A DNA stretch of 64,000 bases from Aestuariibacter salexigens DSM 15300 (lineage in GTDB: Bacteria > Pseudomonadota > Gammaproteobacteria > Enterobacterales > Alteromonadaceae). The stretch spans positions 124,001 through 188,000 of the forward strand of contig NZ_AUBH01000005.1 of NCBI RefSeq assembly GCF_000429145.1. The letters are read 5' to 3'. Below, in pieces: positions 36,753 to 48,387 of this stretch (positions within the stretch are counted from its first letter, which is position 1; every line of letters starts with the position of its first letter). The notes below the pieces were generated by a model, which saw only the letters and a program-made list of their open reading frames with translations, made no database searches and was not told the origin of the DNA. Position numbers and translations under genes: made by a program.

Positions 36753-38129
36753 TTATTCCAGTAAAAATTGCAACAGCCGATCCAGTCCCCGACCGTTTAA
36801 TATGCGCGGCAGGTAGTCATCAGGCACCTGCGCATTTAACAGAGGGAAATGCTCATCTGCTGGCATCGCTTTAATGGCGTCTGGGATGGGTTCAAAACTG
36901 GCTTCAACATATTCGCGGTTGGCATTCAAAAAGCGCAGACTGTCAGCCTCGCTATCGGCATCAGTGGTTTGTATGGCTGATACCAGAAAATGCTCAAATT
37001 TTATGGGCTTATCTGCAAACTTCGCTACCGCTCCAGCGCTTATATCTTTGAGTAATGACAGCATGTTGTCATGCTGAGCAGCCGGGGCCAGATCCATTTT
37101 TGTTGCCACGAAAGCGACCTTGCCAATTTGAGATTTGTTTAGCACATGCCGACTAAACCAGTTCGGATTGCCGTACACGAAGGTTTCTGCCAAATGACTG
37201 AGGGTTTCTTTTAACTGATAAAGATGCTGTTTGCTGTGGTTAAGCCCTTCAAACAAGTCGATCAGAATGATCTGCTTATCCGCCTCTTTGAAGGTGCTTT
37301 GTTTAAGTGGGTTCAGCCATTGCGACTGGAACTGCAAAAAATGTTGGCTGAATAACTGATTCCAAGGATGGCTGACGTCGCTGGTGATTTTTGCTGGAAG
37401 AGGGGTAAAACCCGCTTTGCGCCAGTCATACCCATCGCTATCAAGCAAAAAACTGCCTGGTTGTAGCATCGAAATGCCCTGCTGTTTTGCTTCATGCAGG
37501 TAGCGCAGATAGGCATCCAGTAGTTGCTGAACCTTTTCACTAGTAGGGCTGGATTCGAAATCAAACTCACGCACAAACTGCTGCCAGCCCCCGGCAAAAT
37601 GAGATTGCGGCTCACTCGCCTGCTGCGCCCAGGTAGAATCCGACCACTGGCTATAGGTCTTATTTAACATGGGTAAATCTGTCACCCACTCGCCCGGATA
37701 GTCGATGAATTCAAACACCACGTCGGTGTAGGGCAGTAGCCATTGCTTGACCCTTGCTATCTGCTTCAGACGAACGATCAGTTTAAACCCATAAACCTGC
37801 TCTGTTGGTTGTGGCCAGCGCCGATTATCCAACTCGCTTAAGTGTTCCTCGAGTGGAAACAGGGTATAGCCATCTATTGGCTCCAGTCGCATATGCTCGA
37901 CCAGTTCCATCGGTAAACGGGTCAACAGCGGTAAACAGTTGTATTGGCCCTCGCTACGATGTTTAAGGATGGTCATCAGGCTGGTGAACAGCATGGATTT
38001 GCCACTACGACTTAAACCGGTGATGGTAAAGCGATGGGTATCTTGCAAAAACCACTGGTCAAACTGCTCCCGTCCGGCGCTCGCCAGCTTTTTGAATGGC
38101 TTGGTGACCTTATCGAACACAGGATACAT
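36753..38129 (-). CDS. ycjX: YcjX-family P-loop NTPase (DUF463)
   Basis: The Walker A motif GLSRSGKS is at residues 38-45, and the protein (458 residues) matches the length of DUF463 proteins, with FEFIDYPGEW as a likely switch region. Structures of relatives show a dynamin/Ras-like nucleotide-binding domain. It heads the ycjX-ycjF pair. The exact role is unresolved; in enterobacteria it is induced with the phage-shock response to envelope stress. Confidence 0.92.
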   Translation of the reverse strand: MYPVFDKVTKPFKKLASAGREQFDQWFLQDTHRFTITGLSRSGKSMLFTSLMTILKHRSEGQYNCLPLLTRLPMELVEHMRLEPIDGYTLFPLEEHLSELDNRRWPQPTEQVYGFKLIVRLKQIARVKQWLLPYTDVVFEFIDYPGEWVTDLPMLNKTYSQWSDSTWAQQASEPQSHFAGGWQQFVREFDFESSPTSEKVQQLLDAYLRYLHEAKQQGISMLQPGSFLLDSDGYDWRKAGFTPLPAKITSDVSHPWNQLFSQHFLQFQSQWLNPLKQSTFKEADKQIILIDLFEGLNHSKQHLYQLKETLSHLAETFVYGNPNWFSRHVLNKSQIGKVAFVATKMDLAPAAQHDNMLSLLKDISAGAVAKFADKPIKFEHFLVSAIQTTDADSEADSLRFLNANREYVEASFEPIPDAIKAMPADEHFPLLNAQVPDDYLPRILNGRGLDRLLQFLLE

Positions 38130-38243
38130 CGATAACCCAAATTAACATGCAGTTATACAGAGTATGTAGTGATGAGGACGGAGAAATCAAAGCGATAGCA
38201 AAATTCGCTTACATATTAGTAGAAGAGCGGGACTCTTGCATAC

Positions 38244-38303
38244 GCAGGGGTGACAAGTATAAGTGGTGTAGGCCCCTGCCTGTGCAGGGGCGACAGGTAT
38301 AAG
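38244..38303. repeat. Tandem 20-bp imperfect repeats with internal hairpin
   Basis: Two 20-bp units (38244-38263 and 38284-38303) of the form GCAGGGG-Y-GACA-R-GTATAAG match at 18 of 20 positions and are spaced 40 bp apart. Between them GCCCCTGC (38272-38279) pairs with GCAGGGGC (38284-38291), an 8-bp hairpin with a 4-base loop. It lies in the 240-bp gap upstream of ycjX and downstream of fadH. It looks like a fragment of a dispersed intergenic repeat. Confidence 0.6.
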
Positions 38304-38327
38304 AAGGAGCGACACACGCTAAAGTCA

Positions 38328-38357
38328 CCCCGGGAAATGCGAAGCATTTGCCCGGGG
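38328..38357 (-). terminator. Strong hairpin after fadH
   Basis: Arms CCCCGGGAAATGC (38328-38340) and GCATTT-G-CCCGGGG (38344-38357) form a 13-bp stem with a single bulge and 3-base loop, 13 bases beyond the fadH stop. The following T-run on the reverse strand is weak, but the stem is very stable. Confidence 0.65.
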
Positions 38358-38369
38358 CCTCTTCAACAA

Positions 38370-41277
<2,908 letters not shown>

Positions 41278-41337
41278 AACGGGCCTCTTTTTGTCGGTGG
41301 CAAGTTAAACTAGACCACGTCAAAATAGGGGTTAATA

Positions 41338-41350
41338 TTGACGCTGTCAA
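41338..41350. promoter_or_regulatory. Putative TetR operator upstream of the dienoyl-CoA isomerase-like gene
   Basis: TTGAC-GCT-GTCAA is an exact inverted repeat, and another GTCAA lies at 41319-41323. It sits between the divergent tetR-type gene (start 41372) and the isomerase gene (start 41277), the usual place for an autoregulatory site. Recognition by this regulator is inferred. Confidence 0.45.
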
Positions 41351-41371
41351 GATATGTGATAAGTTGCCGCC

Positions 41372-41971
41372 ATGACATTACAAAAAGCCCGCTACCACCA
41401 CGGCGATTTGCATCAAAGCCTGCTAAATGCCGCACGAGAAATGCTGCGTGAACAGGGCATTGAAGGCTTATCATTGCGCAAGCTCGCAGACCGCGTGGGT
41501 GTCTCACGCACCGCGCCCTACCACCATTTCAAAGATAAGAACGCACTTCTTTGTGCGATTGCTGAGGATGGCTTTCGTTATTGGCATGCGATGGCAAAAG
41601 AGATATTGGATCAATCAGCGCTTAGTGCCCGACAAAAGTACGCCAAGTTTATTCGTGCCTACATTGGCTATGCCGCTGACAACCCTGAACTTTACGACCT
41701 GATGTTTGGCCGTACCATATGGAAACAGGCCAGTCCGACACAGGCGCTAAAAGATGAGGCATACCCTAGTTTTCAGTTTCAGGTTGAAATGACCCGCGAA
41801 TGGCAAAAACAAGGACTGATGCCAGCGGAGGAAGATACCTTGAGGCTAACACAGGTTACCTGGGGCACCTTGCACGGCATCGCGCGTTTGCTCATCGATG
41901 GTATTTATGCAGATAGCAGCCACATTGATGAGATGTGTGAAACAGCGCTAAACCTTTTCACAACACACTAA
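41372..41971 (+). CDS. TetR-family regulator (WHG-type C-terminal domain)
   Basis: The helix-turn-helix spans about residues 10-55 (GLSLRKLADRVGVSRTAPYHHFKDKNALL), and the C-terminal part (ELYDLMFGRTIW, WGTLHGIARLLIDG) matches the WHG effector domain. It is divergent from the isomerase-fadH operon and very likely controls it, probably in response to acyl-CoA or fatty acid. 199 residues. Its stop overlaps the end of a pseudogene on the other strand. Confidence 0.88.
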   Translation: MTLQKARYHHGDLHQSLLNAAREMLREQGIEGLSLRKLADRVGVSRTAPYHHFKDKNALLCAIAEDGFRYWHAMAKEILDQSALSARQKYAKFIRAYIGYAADNPELYDLMFGRTIWKQASPTQALKDEAYPSFQFQVEMTREWQKQGLMPAEEDTLRLTQVTWGTLHGIARLLIDGIYADSSHIDEMCETALNLFTTH

Positions 41972-42324
41972 TAGTTTGCGCTGCCGTCGAGACACTTGAG
42001 CAAATGTTGGGGCACGCCTTCAGTAAGATAGGGTGACACATTGATGTAGTGGGCGACGAGTATTTCAATAGTGCCCTCTTGCTTTAGCGTATCCAATGCA
42101 CGGTTTCACGGCGTGATGCTTACGAGACAGTTTAATTGAGCCCTTTTACATGCCTGTAAGACAAGTTCTGTATTGATGCCCCTAATGGTGCCGTTATCAA
42201 GAACGTTATAGGGAGGGAAGAGTTCGGTGTAGAGTGAGATCGTGGAGCTAGTTGCGTGACCTGCAGCGGAGATACCCATGGACAATAACAATACTAAATG
42301 TCGGAGGCTTATCATGAGGGTCAT
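41968..42324 (-). pseudogene. Remnant of a periplasmic solute-binding protein (SBP_bac_3-like)
   Basis: From the ATG at 42324 the reverse strand codes a signal peptide and the first lobe of an amino-acid-type binding protein (STISLYTELFPPYNVLDNGTIRGINTELVLQA...), then meets a TGA at 42106-42108. In the same frame, the following 45 codons read like the normal C-terminus of this family (NRALDTLKQEGTIEILVAHYI...) and end at a TAG at 41968-41970. About 118 codons remain, while the family has about 240-260, so roughly half the gene has been lost internally, with the stop at or near the junction. A second in-frame ATG at 42315 is also possible as start. Confidence 0.75.
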
Positions 42325-42417
42325 TACTGTGATAAGCAGTCTTGATAGGACTGCTATGTCATTATAACACGGTCCGAAGTTATCATGTTTGAAGTAGTTT
42401 TGCACATGGACTGACTA

Positions 42418-43305
42418 TTATCTGTCCATTCGTCTGGCTTCATCTACCTTTTCAATCGCCAGCGCCGATAAACCAATAACACCGAGCGCCATCCAGTACA
42501 AAGATGTAAACAATAGTCCCGCAGCATCGCCGTTTGTCGCGGTAATAGTATTAATAAAAAAATATACTATGGCCGCAACAAACAGAGTAACTGCAAGCAA
42601 CTGAACCCTGGCTATTATTCCGCCTATGTAGGGACTGAGGACCGCTCGTACCACCCCAGTATGAGCGGTTTTACACAACAAGCTAAAACAAAGCATAAAA
42701 CTCATGGTGGCAGTCAACAATGACATATGCCCATAAAAATCCGTCAGTTCGAATATATAACCGAATAAGCCAAGCAGGGGCATGAACAAAGCACAAAGGG
42801 CGAACAACTGTGAACGCTTGTACCTGTCAGTGTATTGTGCCAGCACTGATAGTCCGACAAATAACATTAACAATGCTGTATTCATACCCATGCTGTTATC
42901 CAAGCCCGCATCTCGCTCCCTGATAACATTTGAAGAAAAGGGCGTGATGACGTTTGTGATGTTTGTATCGGTGAATTTTTCAACAATGACCATTAAACAG
43001 AGCAGGACGCTCAGCGTGAGCAGGCCTAGCCCTAACTGTCGCGTAGAGTGCTGCTCTTTATCGAGTAAAATGCAAACTCCATAAACGATAAGAAAAACAC
43101 AGGTGAGTGGGTGCGTTGCGGCACCGCCTTCTATGGGACGGTAGAATATTGGCACACCAAGCATATAGCCGAGCATTGCCAGCGTCCCCGCCAGCAATAC
43201 CATCCATGCCAGTGGTTTGGATACGGCCAGGGCACTATCGACATAAATCCACGGTCGACCGGTGTCGAGCGCACTATTCATATTTTGCTTATCGTCAAAA
43301 ATCAT
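42418..43305 (-). CDS. Orphan multi-pass membrane protein, sensor-domain-like
   Basis: The 295-residue protein has about eight hydrophobic helices and nothing else; it ends in a short charged stretch (IEKVDEARRMDR). This arrangement resembles the N-terminal membrane domain of bacterial sensor kinases or GGDEF proteins (MASE-type), but no signalling domain follows and the stop is TAA. It could be a shortened sensor or a free-standing membrane protein. Start is ATG at 43305 or the ATG eight codons later. It lies 19 bases after chaC and next to a decayed binding-protein gene. No firm family assignment. Confidence 0.65.
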   Translation of the reverse strand: MIFDDKQNMNSALDTGRPWIYVDSALAVSKPLAWMVLLAGTLAMLGYMLGVPIFYRPIEGGAATHPLTCVFLIVYGVCILLDKEQHSTRQLGLGLLTLSVLLCLMVIVEKFTDTNITNVITPFSSNVIRERDAGLDNSMGMNTALLMLFVGLSVLAQYTDRYKRSQLFALCALFMPLLGLFGYIFELTDFYGHMSLLTATMSFMLCFSLLCKTAHTGVVRAVLSPYIGGIIARVQLLAVTLFVAAIVYFFINTITATNGDAAGLLFTSLYWMALGVIGLSALAIEKVDEARRMDR

Positions 43306-43324
43306 ACTGCTAAGAGTAGATCAA

Positions 43325-43900
43325 TTACTTCTGCTCGTGAATACGACAAATTGCTGATTCAATATCAAAAACATGGGCATCAATTTCGTTATGTTCACGC
43401 AGTGCATCCGCCAGTTGAAAAACGTAGTCGCGATTTGGCCCGCTGGGTCCTGAGGAATGATAAATTTGTCTGGCTATGTCATCGCTACTGGCCTCACCCA
43501 GAAAAGCTGCGTTTTCAGGGCTGGCAATGTAAACCAGGCCTTCAACGATGCGATTTTCGGTGACTAACTCAATCTCCACGATCTCTCGGAGATAACCATT
43601 CTTTTCGCGGTGATCGAGATGATCAAACACCTCCCGCTCAACCTGAAAGGCCCTGCCGAAACAACGAGCTTGCGGAACTGGGGTAAGGGTGAGCACCCTG
43701 CCCGGATTTTCTGGTGTACCACGATGGTCGTGACTACCCTGCCAGAATCGACGTTCATAACCATAGAGATGCGCAACGCTACTTTTCAGATAGGGAAAAT
43801 CCACCTTATAAATCAGGGAGCCGTAGCCAAATACCCAAATTTCATCAAACGCATCGAGGTTTTGACGCTGCTTGTTTATGTGCTGTGTATCATGTGCCAT
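43325..43900 (-). CDS. chaC: ChaC-type glutathione-specific gamma-glutamylcyclotransferase
   Basis: The protein carries the gamma-glutamylcyclotransferase opening VFGYGSLIYKVDFPY and the catalytic glutamate region HREKNGYLREIV. It matches the ChaC family in length (191 residues), whose members break glutathione to 5-oxoproline and Cys-Gly in the cytoplasm. No chaA or other cation transporter is near, so the old gene name is only a family label. Confidence 0.9.
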   Translation of the reverse strand: MAHDTQHINKQRQNLDAFDEIWVFGYGSLIYKVDFPYLKSSVAHLYGYERRFWQGSHDHRGTPENPGRVLTLTPVPQARCFGRAFQVEREVFDHLDHREKNGYLREIVEIELVTENRIVEGLVYIASPENAAFLGEASSDDIARQIYHSSGPSGPNRDYVFQLADALREHNEIDAHVFDIESAICRIHEQK

Positions 43901-43914
43901 AGCGCGTTTTTAAC

Positions 43915-43949
43915 ATAAAAAACCCGCTGTCCCAAAACGGGCAGCGGGT
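43915..43949 (-). terminator. Rho-independent terminator of the TonB-dependent receptor gene
   Basis: Arms ACCCGCTG (43922-43929) and CAGCGGGT (43942-43949), extended by an inner CCC/GGG, are followed on the reverse strand by a T-run. It lies between the receptor stop and the chaC start and should prevent read-through into chaC. Confidence 0.85.
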
Positions 43950-43984
43950 GTGGTCTACCAGGGAGTGTAGACGTTTACAACTGC

Positions 43985-46915
43985 TTACTCGAAGCGTACG
44001 ACGACAGACGCGTTCACGCGACGACCAACCAGATCATACAGCGGGTCAAAGGTATAACCCGGTGGAACCTTGTTAAATGCGTTGCGTATACCCACGTTGA
44101 ACTCAACGTTTTCGCTGTAGTAGTACTCTACACCAAAGTCATGAGTCCAGATCGAACCCACGAAGCCTGGATCAGCATCTTCAGGTGAACCGCCACCCGG
44201 TGATACGTCGAATAATGCAACGCGGTCGATGTAACGGCTGGTATAGTTGAAGTTCCAGTCGCCCAGACGATAGTCGATGATGGTACGGAACTGCCACTCT
44301 GGATCACCGACTTCACCGACTTCTACGTTAATTTCATCAGGGCGATCCTGGAAGATGAACTCGTCGAGCTCTGTAACCTTGTTACCCTGAATATTGAAGC
44401 GCAGTTCGCCCGGCAGGTCATACTCTTCAAGCTCTGTTGAATAACGGATCTGGAATTCAACACCGGCTGTAGTCAGCGCCGACGCGTTAACGAAGCCCGA
44501 ACGTACCAAGTCGATGTCGAAATCTGCACCACGATCAATTTGGCTACAGAAACCGGTGTCCGGACCACCCGTCGCGTCAACACAGTTGTCGAGAATGTCC
44601 TGCGCAGATACCGAGCTAATCGCATCTTCGATTTCGATGTCATACCAGTCAACTGTCATTGAGAAGTTCTCAATGAACTCTGGCGTCCACACTACACCCA
44701 CGGTGCGTGATTCACTGGTCTCAGAGATCAGGTTGGGGTTACCACCAGACAGAATTTGAATACTAACGTTATCGTTAGCCTGGAAGCCATCAGGAATACC
44801 CAGTGCTGCACAGTTAGCGCGACGATCCGGATCATCATCGATATTGTCGGCGTCACAGGGGTCAGAAATGTTGGCAAAGCCTGGAGATAATGGGCTAAAC
44901 GCTTCATCTACGTTTGGCGCACGAACCGCTTCACCGATTGTACCACGCAAACGAACATCATCAATCGGCGCCCACATAAAGCCAACCTGCCACGCATCGG
45001 CGTCACCAGCATGAGAGTAGTCAGCAGCACGGAATGCCGCATCAAATGACAACTCTTTAGCCAGGAAAGCGTCTGTCAGCAGTGGTGCACGTAACTCAAT
45101 GAAGTACTCTTCTACGTCATAGCCACCCGATGAATCTGGCGTTGCGGCGCTAGTGAAGAAACCCGCTTTAGTGAATTCGTCAGTCACTGTATCCACTGTC
45201 TCTTCACGGTATTCATAACCCAAAGCGATGCCTAGAGGACCACCTGGCAGTTCGAACAACTGCGCTGAATCAAATGACACATAACCGCCGTAGTAAGTCT
45301 GTGTAATTTCATCTTCACGTTGAACGTTACCCGATACAAAATCGACGGCCTCAGCCGAGGCTTGACCGAAGCCGAACGGGTTAAACGGCGCACAGGCACC
45401 GCCATTAACGGTAGCAGGATCGGTGTAACCCTCGCCTTGTGCACTGGCTACCTGGCTACGACAAGCAGCTTCACCTGTTGCAGGGTCAATCACGGCATCC
45501 AATGCGGCCAGGAAATTGCCTGGGATTAAGTCGTTGAGCGTACGACGAGTATTTGATACTTCGCCACGGCTGTAGTACACATCGTAGTCAAAGTCAGTTT
45601 CGCCGAGCGTGAAGTAGCCTTCAAAACCCGTCACGACTCGCCACAGTTTACGGTCATTAGATGCTGAACGGTTGCCAATGTCGTCGAAGAAACGTGAGAA
45701 GCGCACCGCACCTGTTTGTCCTGCATCGAACAGCATCTGACGTGCTTCTTCCGGCAGGAACGGGTTATCCGTCGCGTTGATGGCCACGTTGCCAAAACGG
45801 AACGAAGGTTGGAACTGCTGCTCGATATATTTATCAACGTACTTCACATCGCCGTAGAAGCGAACGTTGTCAGTAAAGTCGTAACGGAAAGTGCTTGCCA
45901 GTGTCAGAGTTTCCTGGTCAGGCACATAGTTCTCGTAATCCTCGGTGAAAAACACCGTGTCATAGGCGCGGTCAAAATTACCGAAAGCGAAACTGTTGGT
46001 GCCAATCCGGTCCACCTGAGCAATGGGGTCACCATTTGGTGTAAATGTGATGCGCGGGGGCACGCCATTGGCTGAACCAAAGAAAGGGTTCAAAACGCCA
46101 AACGCGTTTATCATTTCAGAGCCTACATTAGGAACACGCAGGCGATCAGGAATACCGTCGTCCTCACCGCCATTTTCTGGGTTAAGGATAGTCCCCCAGT
46201 TTGCAGCCTGCTGCAGGTCCGGAATCATCACTTCGTTGATTTGCTGTTGTTCAGCGAAGAAGGTGACGTTACCGCGACCGTCAGAGGTGGTTGCACCGAC
46301 TAATGCACTGTAATTGTATGTTTGATTACCGATGCTTTTTGTATCAGTGCTGCCGGAAGCTCGCAGCTCTACGCCTTCAAAGTCATCACGGAGAATAAGG
46401 TTAATGACCCCAGAAACGGCGTCAGAACCGTAGATCGCTGATGCACCACCGGTGATAACTTCGACGCGGTCGATCAAGGCCGCTGGGATCGACCCCGTAT
46501 CAACCGCATTGCTGAAAGGAGAACCTGCCACATGACGCTTACCGTTGACCAGTGTCAGTGTGCGATTCTCGCCCAGTGAACGCAGGTCTGGTGAACTCAA
46601 GCCCGCATTCGCGTTCGAGTTGTTATTACCGATAAGTGTAGAGCCTGCTGCAACAGCCGGAAGCTCTGCCAAGATGCTACCCAGGTCAGGGTTGCCGAAA
46701 CGCGCAATCTGTTGCGCATCAACGGTCAGTACAGGAGCAGGTGATGACAACTCGGGACGACGGATACGTGAACCCGTTACTTCAATTTTCTCTACACCCT
46801 CTTCAGCCGCTGCATCTGCGTTCTCCTGTGCGTGCACAGAAGTACCGATGGCTGATAGCGAACCGAACAGCAAACCGTACTTAACGGCCTTTGTTAACTG
46901 CTTTACTTCAAACAT
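43985..46915 (-). CDS. TonB-dependent outer-membrane receptor
   Basis: A signal peptide (ending near VHAQ) is followed by a TonB box region (EKIEVTGSRIRR), a plug domain with NGKRHVAG, DRVEVITGGASAIYGSDAVSGVINLI, and a barrel ending in ...NASVVVRFE with the terminal aromatic residue. At 976 residues it is of the large, oligosaccharide/peptide or unknown-substrate class common in Alteromonas. Calcium-like D/N-rich loops and cysteines in the extracellular part are visible. It is not next to a sugar-use cluster, so the substrate remains open. A terminator follows and moeA is divergent. Confidence 0.93.
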   Translation of the reverse strand: MFEVKQLTKAVKYGLLFGSLSAIGTSVHAQENADAAAEEGVEKIEVTGSRIRRPELSSPAPVLTVDAQQIARFGNPDLGSILAELPAVAAGSTLIGNNNSNANAGLSSPDLRSLGENRTLTLVNGKRHVAGSPFSNAVDTGSIPAALIDRVEVITGGASAIYGSDAVSGVINLILRDDFEGVELRASGSTDTKSIGNQTYNYSALVGATTSDGRGNVTFFAEQQQINEVMIPDLQQAANWGTILNPENGGEDDGIPDRLRVPNVGSEMINAFGVLNPFFGSANGVPPRITFTPNGDPIAQVDRIGTNSFAFGNFDRAYDTVFFTEDYENYVPDQETLTLASTFRYDFTDNVRFYGDVKYVDKYIEQQFQPSFRFGNVAINATDNPFLPEEARQMLFDAGQTGAVRFSRFFDDIGNRSASNDRKLWRVVTGFEGYFTLGETDFDYDVYYSRGEVSNTRRTLNDLIPGNFLAALDAVIDPATGEAACRSQVASAQGEGYTDPATVNGGACAPFNPFGFGQASAEAVDFVSGNVQREDEITQTYYGGYVSFDSAQLFELPGGPLGIALGYEYREETVDTVTDEFTKAGFFTSAATPDSSGGYDVEEYFIELRAPLLTDAFLAKELSFDAAFRAADYSHAGDADAWQVGFMWAPIDDVRLRGTIGEAVRAPNVDEAFSPLSPGFANISDPCDADNIDDDPDRRANCAALGIPDGFQANDNVSIQILSGGNPNLISETSESRTVGVVWTPEFIENFSMTVDWYDIEIEDAISSVSAQDILDNCVDATGGPDTGFCSQIDRGADFDIDLVRSGFVNASALTTAGVEFQIRYSTELEEYDLPGELRFNIQGNKVTELDEFIFQDRPDEINVEVGEVGDPEWQFRTIIDYRLGDWNFNYTSRYIDRVALFDVSPGGGSPEDADPGFVGSIWTHDFGVEYYYSENVEFNVGIRNAFNKVPPGYTFDPLYDLVGRRVNASVVVRFE

Positions 46916-47007
46916 GTTTGGTTACCTAGAATGTGTGTTTACAACAGCGGTTACAGTTTTTATATTTTTGTAACACGATGTAAAAAAACGGCGGTGTGAT
47001 TAAATTA

Positions 47008-47049
47008 GATCATCAGAAAATTTCGAAGTATTAGATTTTGATCATCAGA
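47008..47049. repeat. 10-bp direct repeats in the receptor-moeA gap
   Basis: GATCATCAGA occurs at 47008-47017 and again at 47040-47049, a spacing of 32 bp or about three helical turns. Both sites lie in the 230-bp gap between the divergent receptor and moeA, which suits a regulator binding one face of the DNA. Chance is not excluded. Confidence 0.35.
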
Positions 47050-47145
47050 TCTTATTGAAAGAATTGATTATTTTTTTGCCTGACTTGACGCTAATATAAA
47101 AAACTAAAGGTTCGAGATAATGTGCCATTCAGAATAGGAAACACG

Positions 47146-48387
47146 ATGTCGAGTCATTGCGATAGGCCAGGTTTGTTGCCAGTTTCATCTGCTCTTACAA
47201 CATTACTGGACGCCGTAAATCCCGTTCACGAAAGTGAACATTTGCCACTTCATAAGCTTAATGGAAGGGTGATAGCTGAATCGATCACATCTCCCATCAA
47301 CGTGCCAGGGTTTGCCAATTCGGCAATGGATGGCTACGCGTTACGCAGCGAAGATAATCATCATCAGTCATCACTTCGGGTTATCGGTAAGTCATTCGCT
47401 GGACAACCTTTCACAGGTCAAGTCAACCAAGGCGAATGTGTACGGATCATGACCGGTGCGAAAATGCCATCTGGCGCAGATGCCGTTGTGATGCAGGAAA
47501 ATACTACAGTGCATGGCGATACGATTGCTGTTTCTGAGTGGCCGAAAAAAGGCGAATCGGTCAGGCCGGTGGGCGATGACATTGCTATAGGCAGCACGTT
47601 ACTTGAGAAGGGGCATAAACTAAGCGCCATCGATATCGGTCTCATTGCGTCAGTAGGCATCACTGAAGCGCTGGTGTTTCGCCCCATAAAAGTGGCGCTG
47701 TTCTCCAGCGGTGATGAACTTCGGCAGCCAGGAGAGGCACTGCCAGATGGATGTATTTACGACTCTAATCGCCGCGCTTTACATGCGTTGCTTGCGCAAA
47801 TGGGCGCAGAGGTCATCGATTTAGGCGTGGTAAAAGATGATAAAGAAGCGATTCGTGACGCCTTCCTCAGAGCAGACAGTCAGGCCGATGCGGTTATTAC
47901 CAGCGGAGGCGTCTCTGTCGGTGAGGCAGACTTTATTCGTGATGTGCTCGATGAAATTGGCAGCATTAATTTCTGGAAGCTCGCTATGAAACCGGGCAAG
48001 CCACTGGCATTTGGTAAGTTACCGAGCAGCTATTTTTTTGGTTTGCCTGGTAACCCAGTTTCGTCCATGGTGACATTCCATCAGGTTGCGTTGCCCGGGC
48101 TTCGTAAACTTTCTGGTCAGCAGCAATTTACGCCGTTGAGATTGTCGGCGGTAGCCAGTAAGCCTTTCAGAAAGCGCCCCGGCAGGCTTGATTACCAACG
48201 TGGGTTGTTTGAGCTCGCTGCTGATGGCTCACTTGCTGTTGCTCCCCACGGAAAACAAAGCTCTGGCGTATTATCTGCGATGTCACAGGCAAATTGCTTT
48301 GTGGTACTGGAAGCGCAAAGAGGTGATGTAGAAGCGGGGGAGAAGGTGATCGTTGAGCCTTTCGATGAATTTCTGAAAGCACGATGA
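47146..48387 (+). CDS. moeA: Molybdopterin molybdenumtransferase MoeA
   Basis: MoeA inserts molybdenum into adenylated molybdopterin. Motifs are visible along the chain: PGFANSAMDGYA, IMTGAKMPSGADAVVMQE, FSSGDEL, YDSNR, TSGGVSVGEADF and GLPGNPVSS. The start is set at the ATG at 47146 (AGGAA six bases upstream) and not at the frame opening eight codons earlier. 413 residues. It overlaps moeB by four bases (ATGA). Confidence 0.95.
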   Translation: MSSHCDRPGLLPVSSALTTLLDAVNPVHESEHLPLHKLNGRVIAESITSPINVPGFANSAMDGYALRSEDNHHQSSLRVIGKSFAGQPFTGQVNQGECVRIMTGAKMPSGADAVVMQENTTVHGDTIAVSEWPKKGESVRPVGDDIAIGSTLLEKGHKLSAIDIGLIASVGITEALVFRPIKVALFSSGDELRQPGEALPDGCIYDSNRRALHALLAQMGAEVIDLGVVKDDKEAIRDAFLRADSQADAVITSGGVSVGEADFIRDVLDEIGSINFWKLAMKPGKPLAFGKLPSSYFFGLPGNPVSSMVTFHQVALPGLRKLSGQQQFTPLRLSAVASKPFRKRPGRLDYQRGLFELAADGSLAVAPHGKQSSGVLSAMSQANCFVVLEAQRGDVEAGEKVIVEPFDEFLKAR

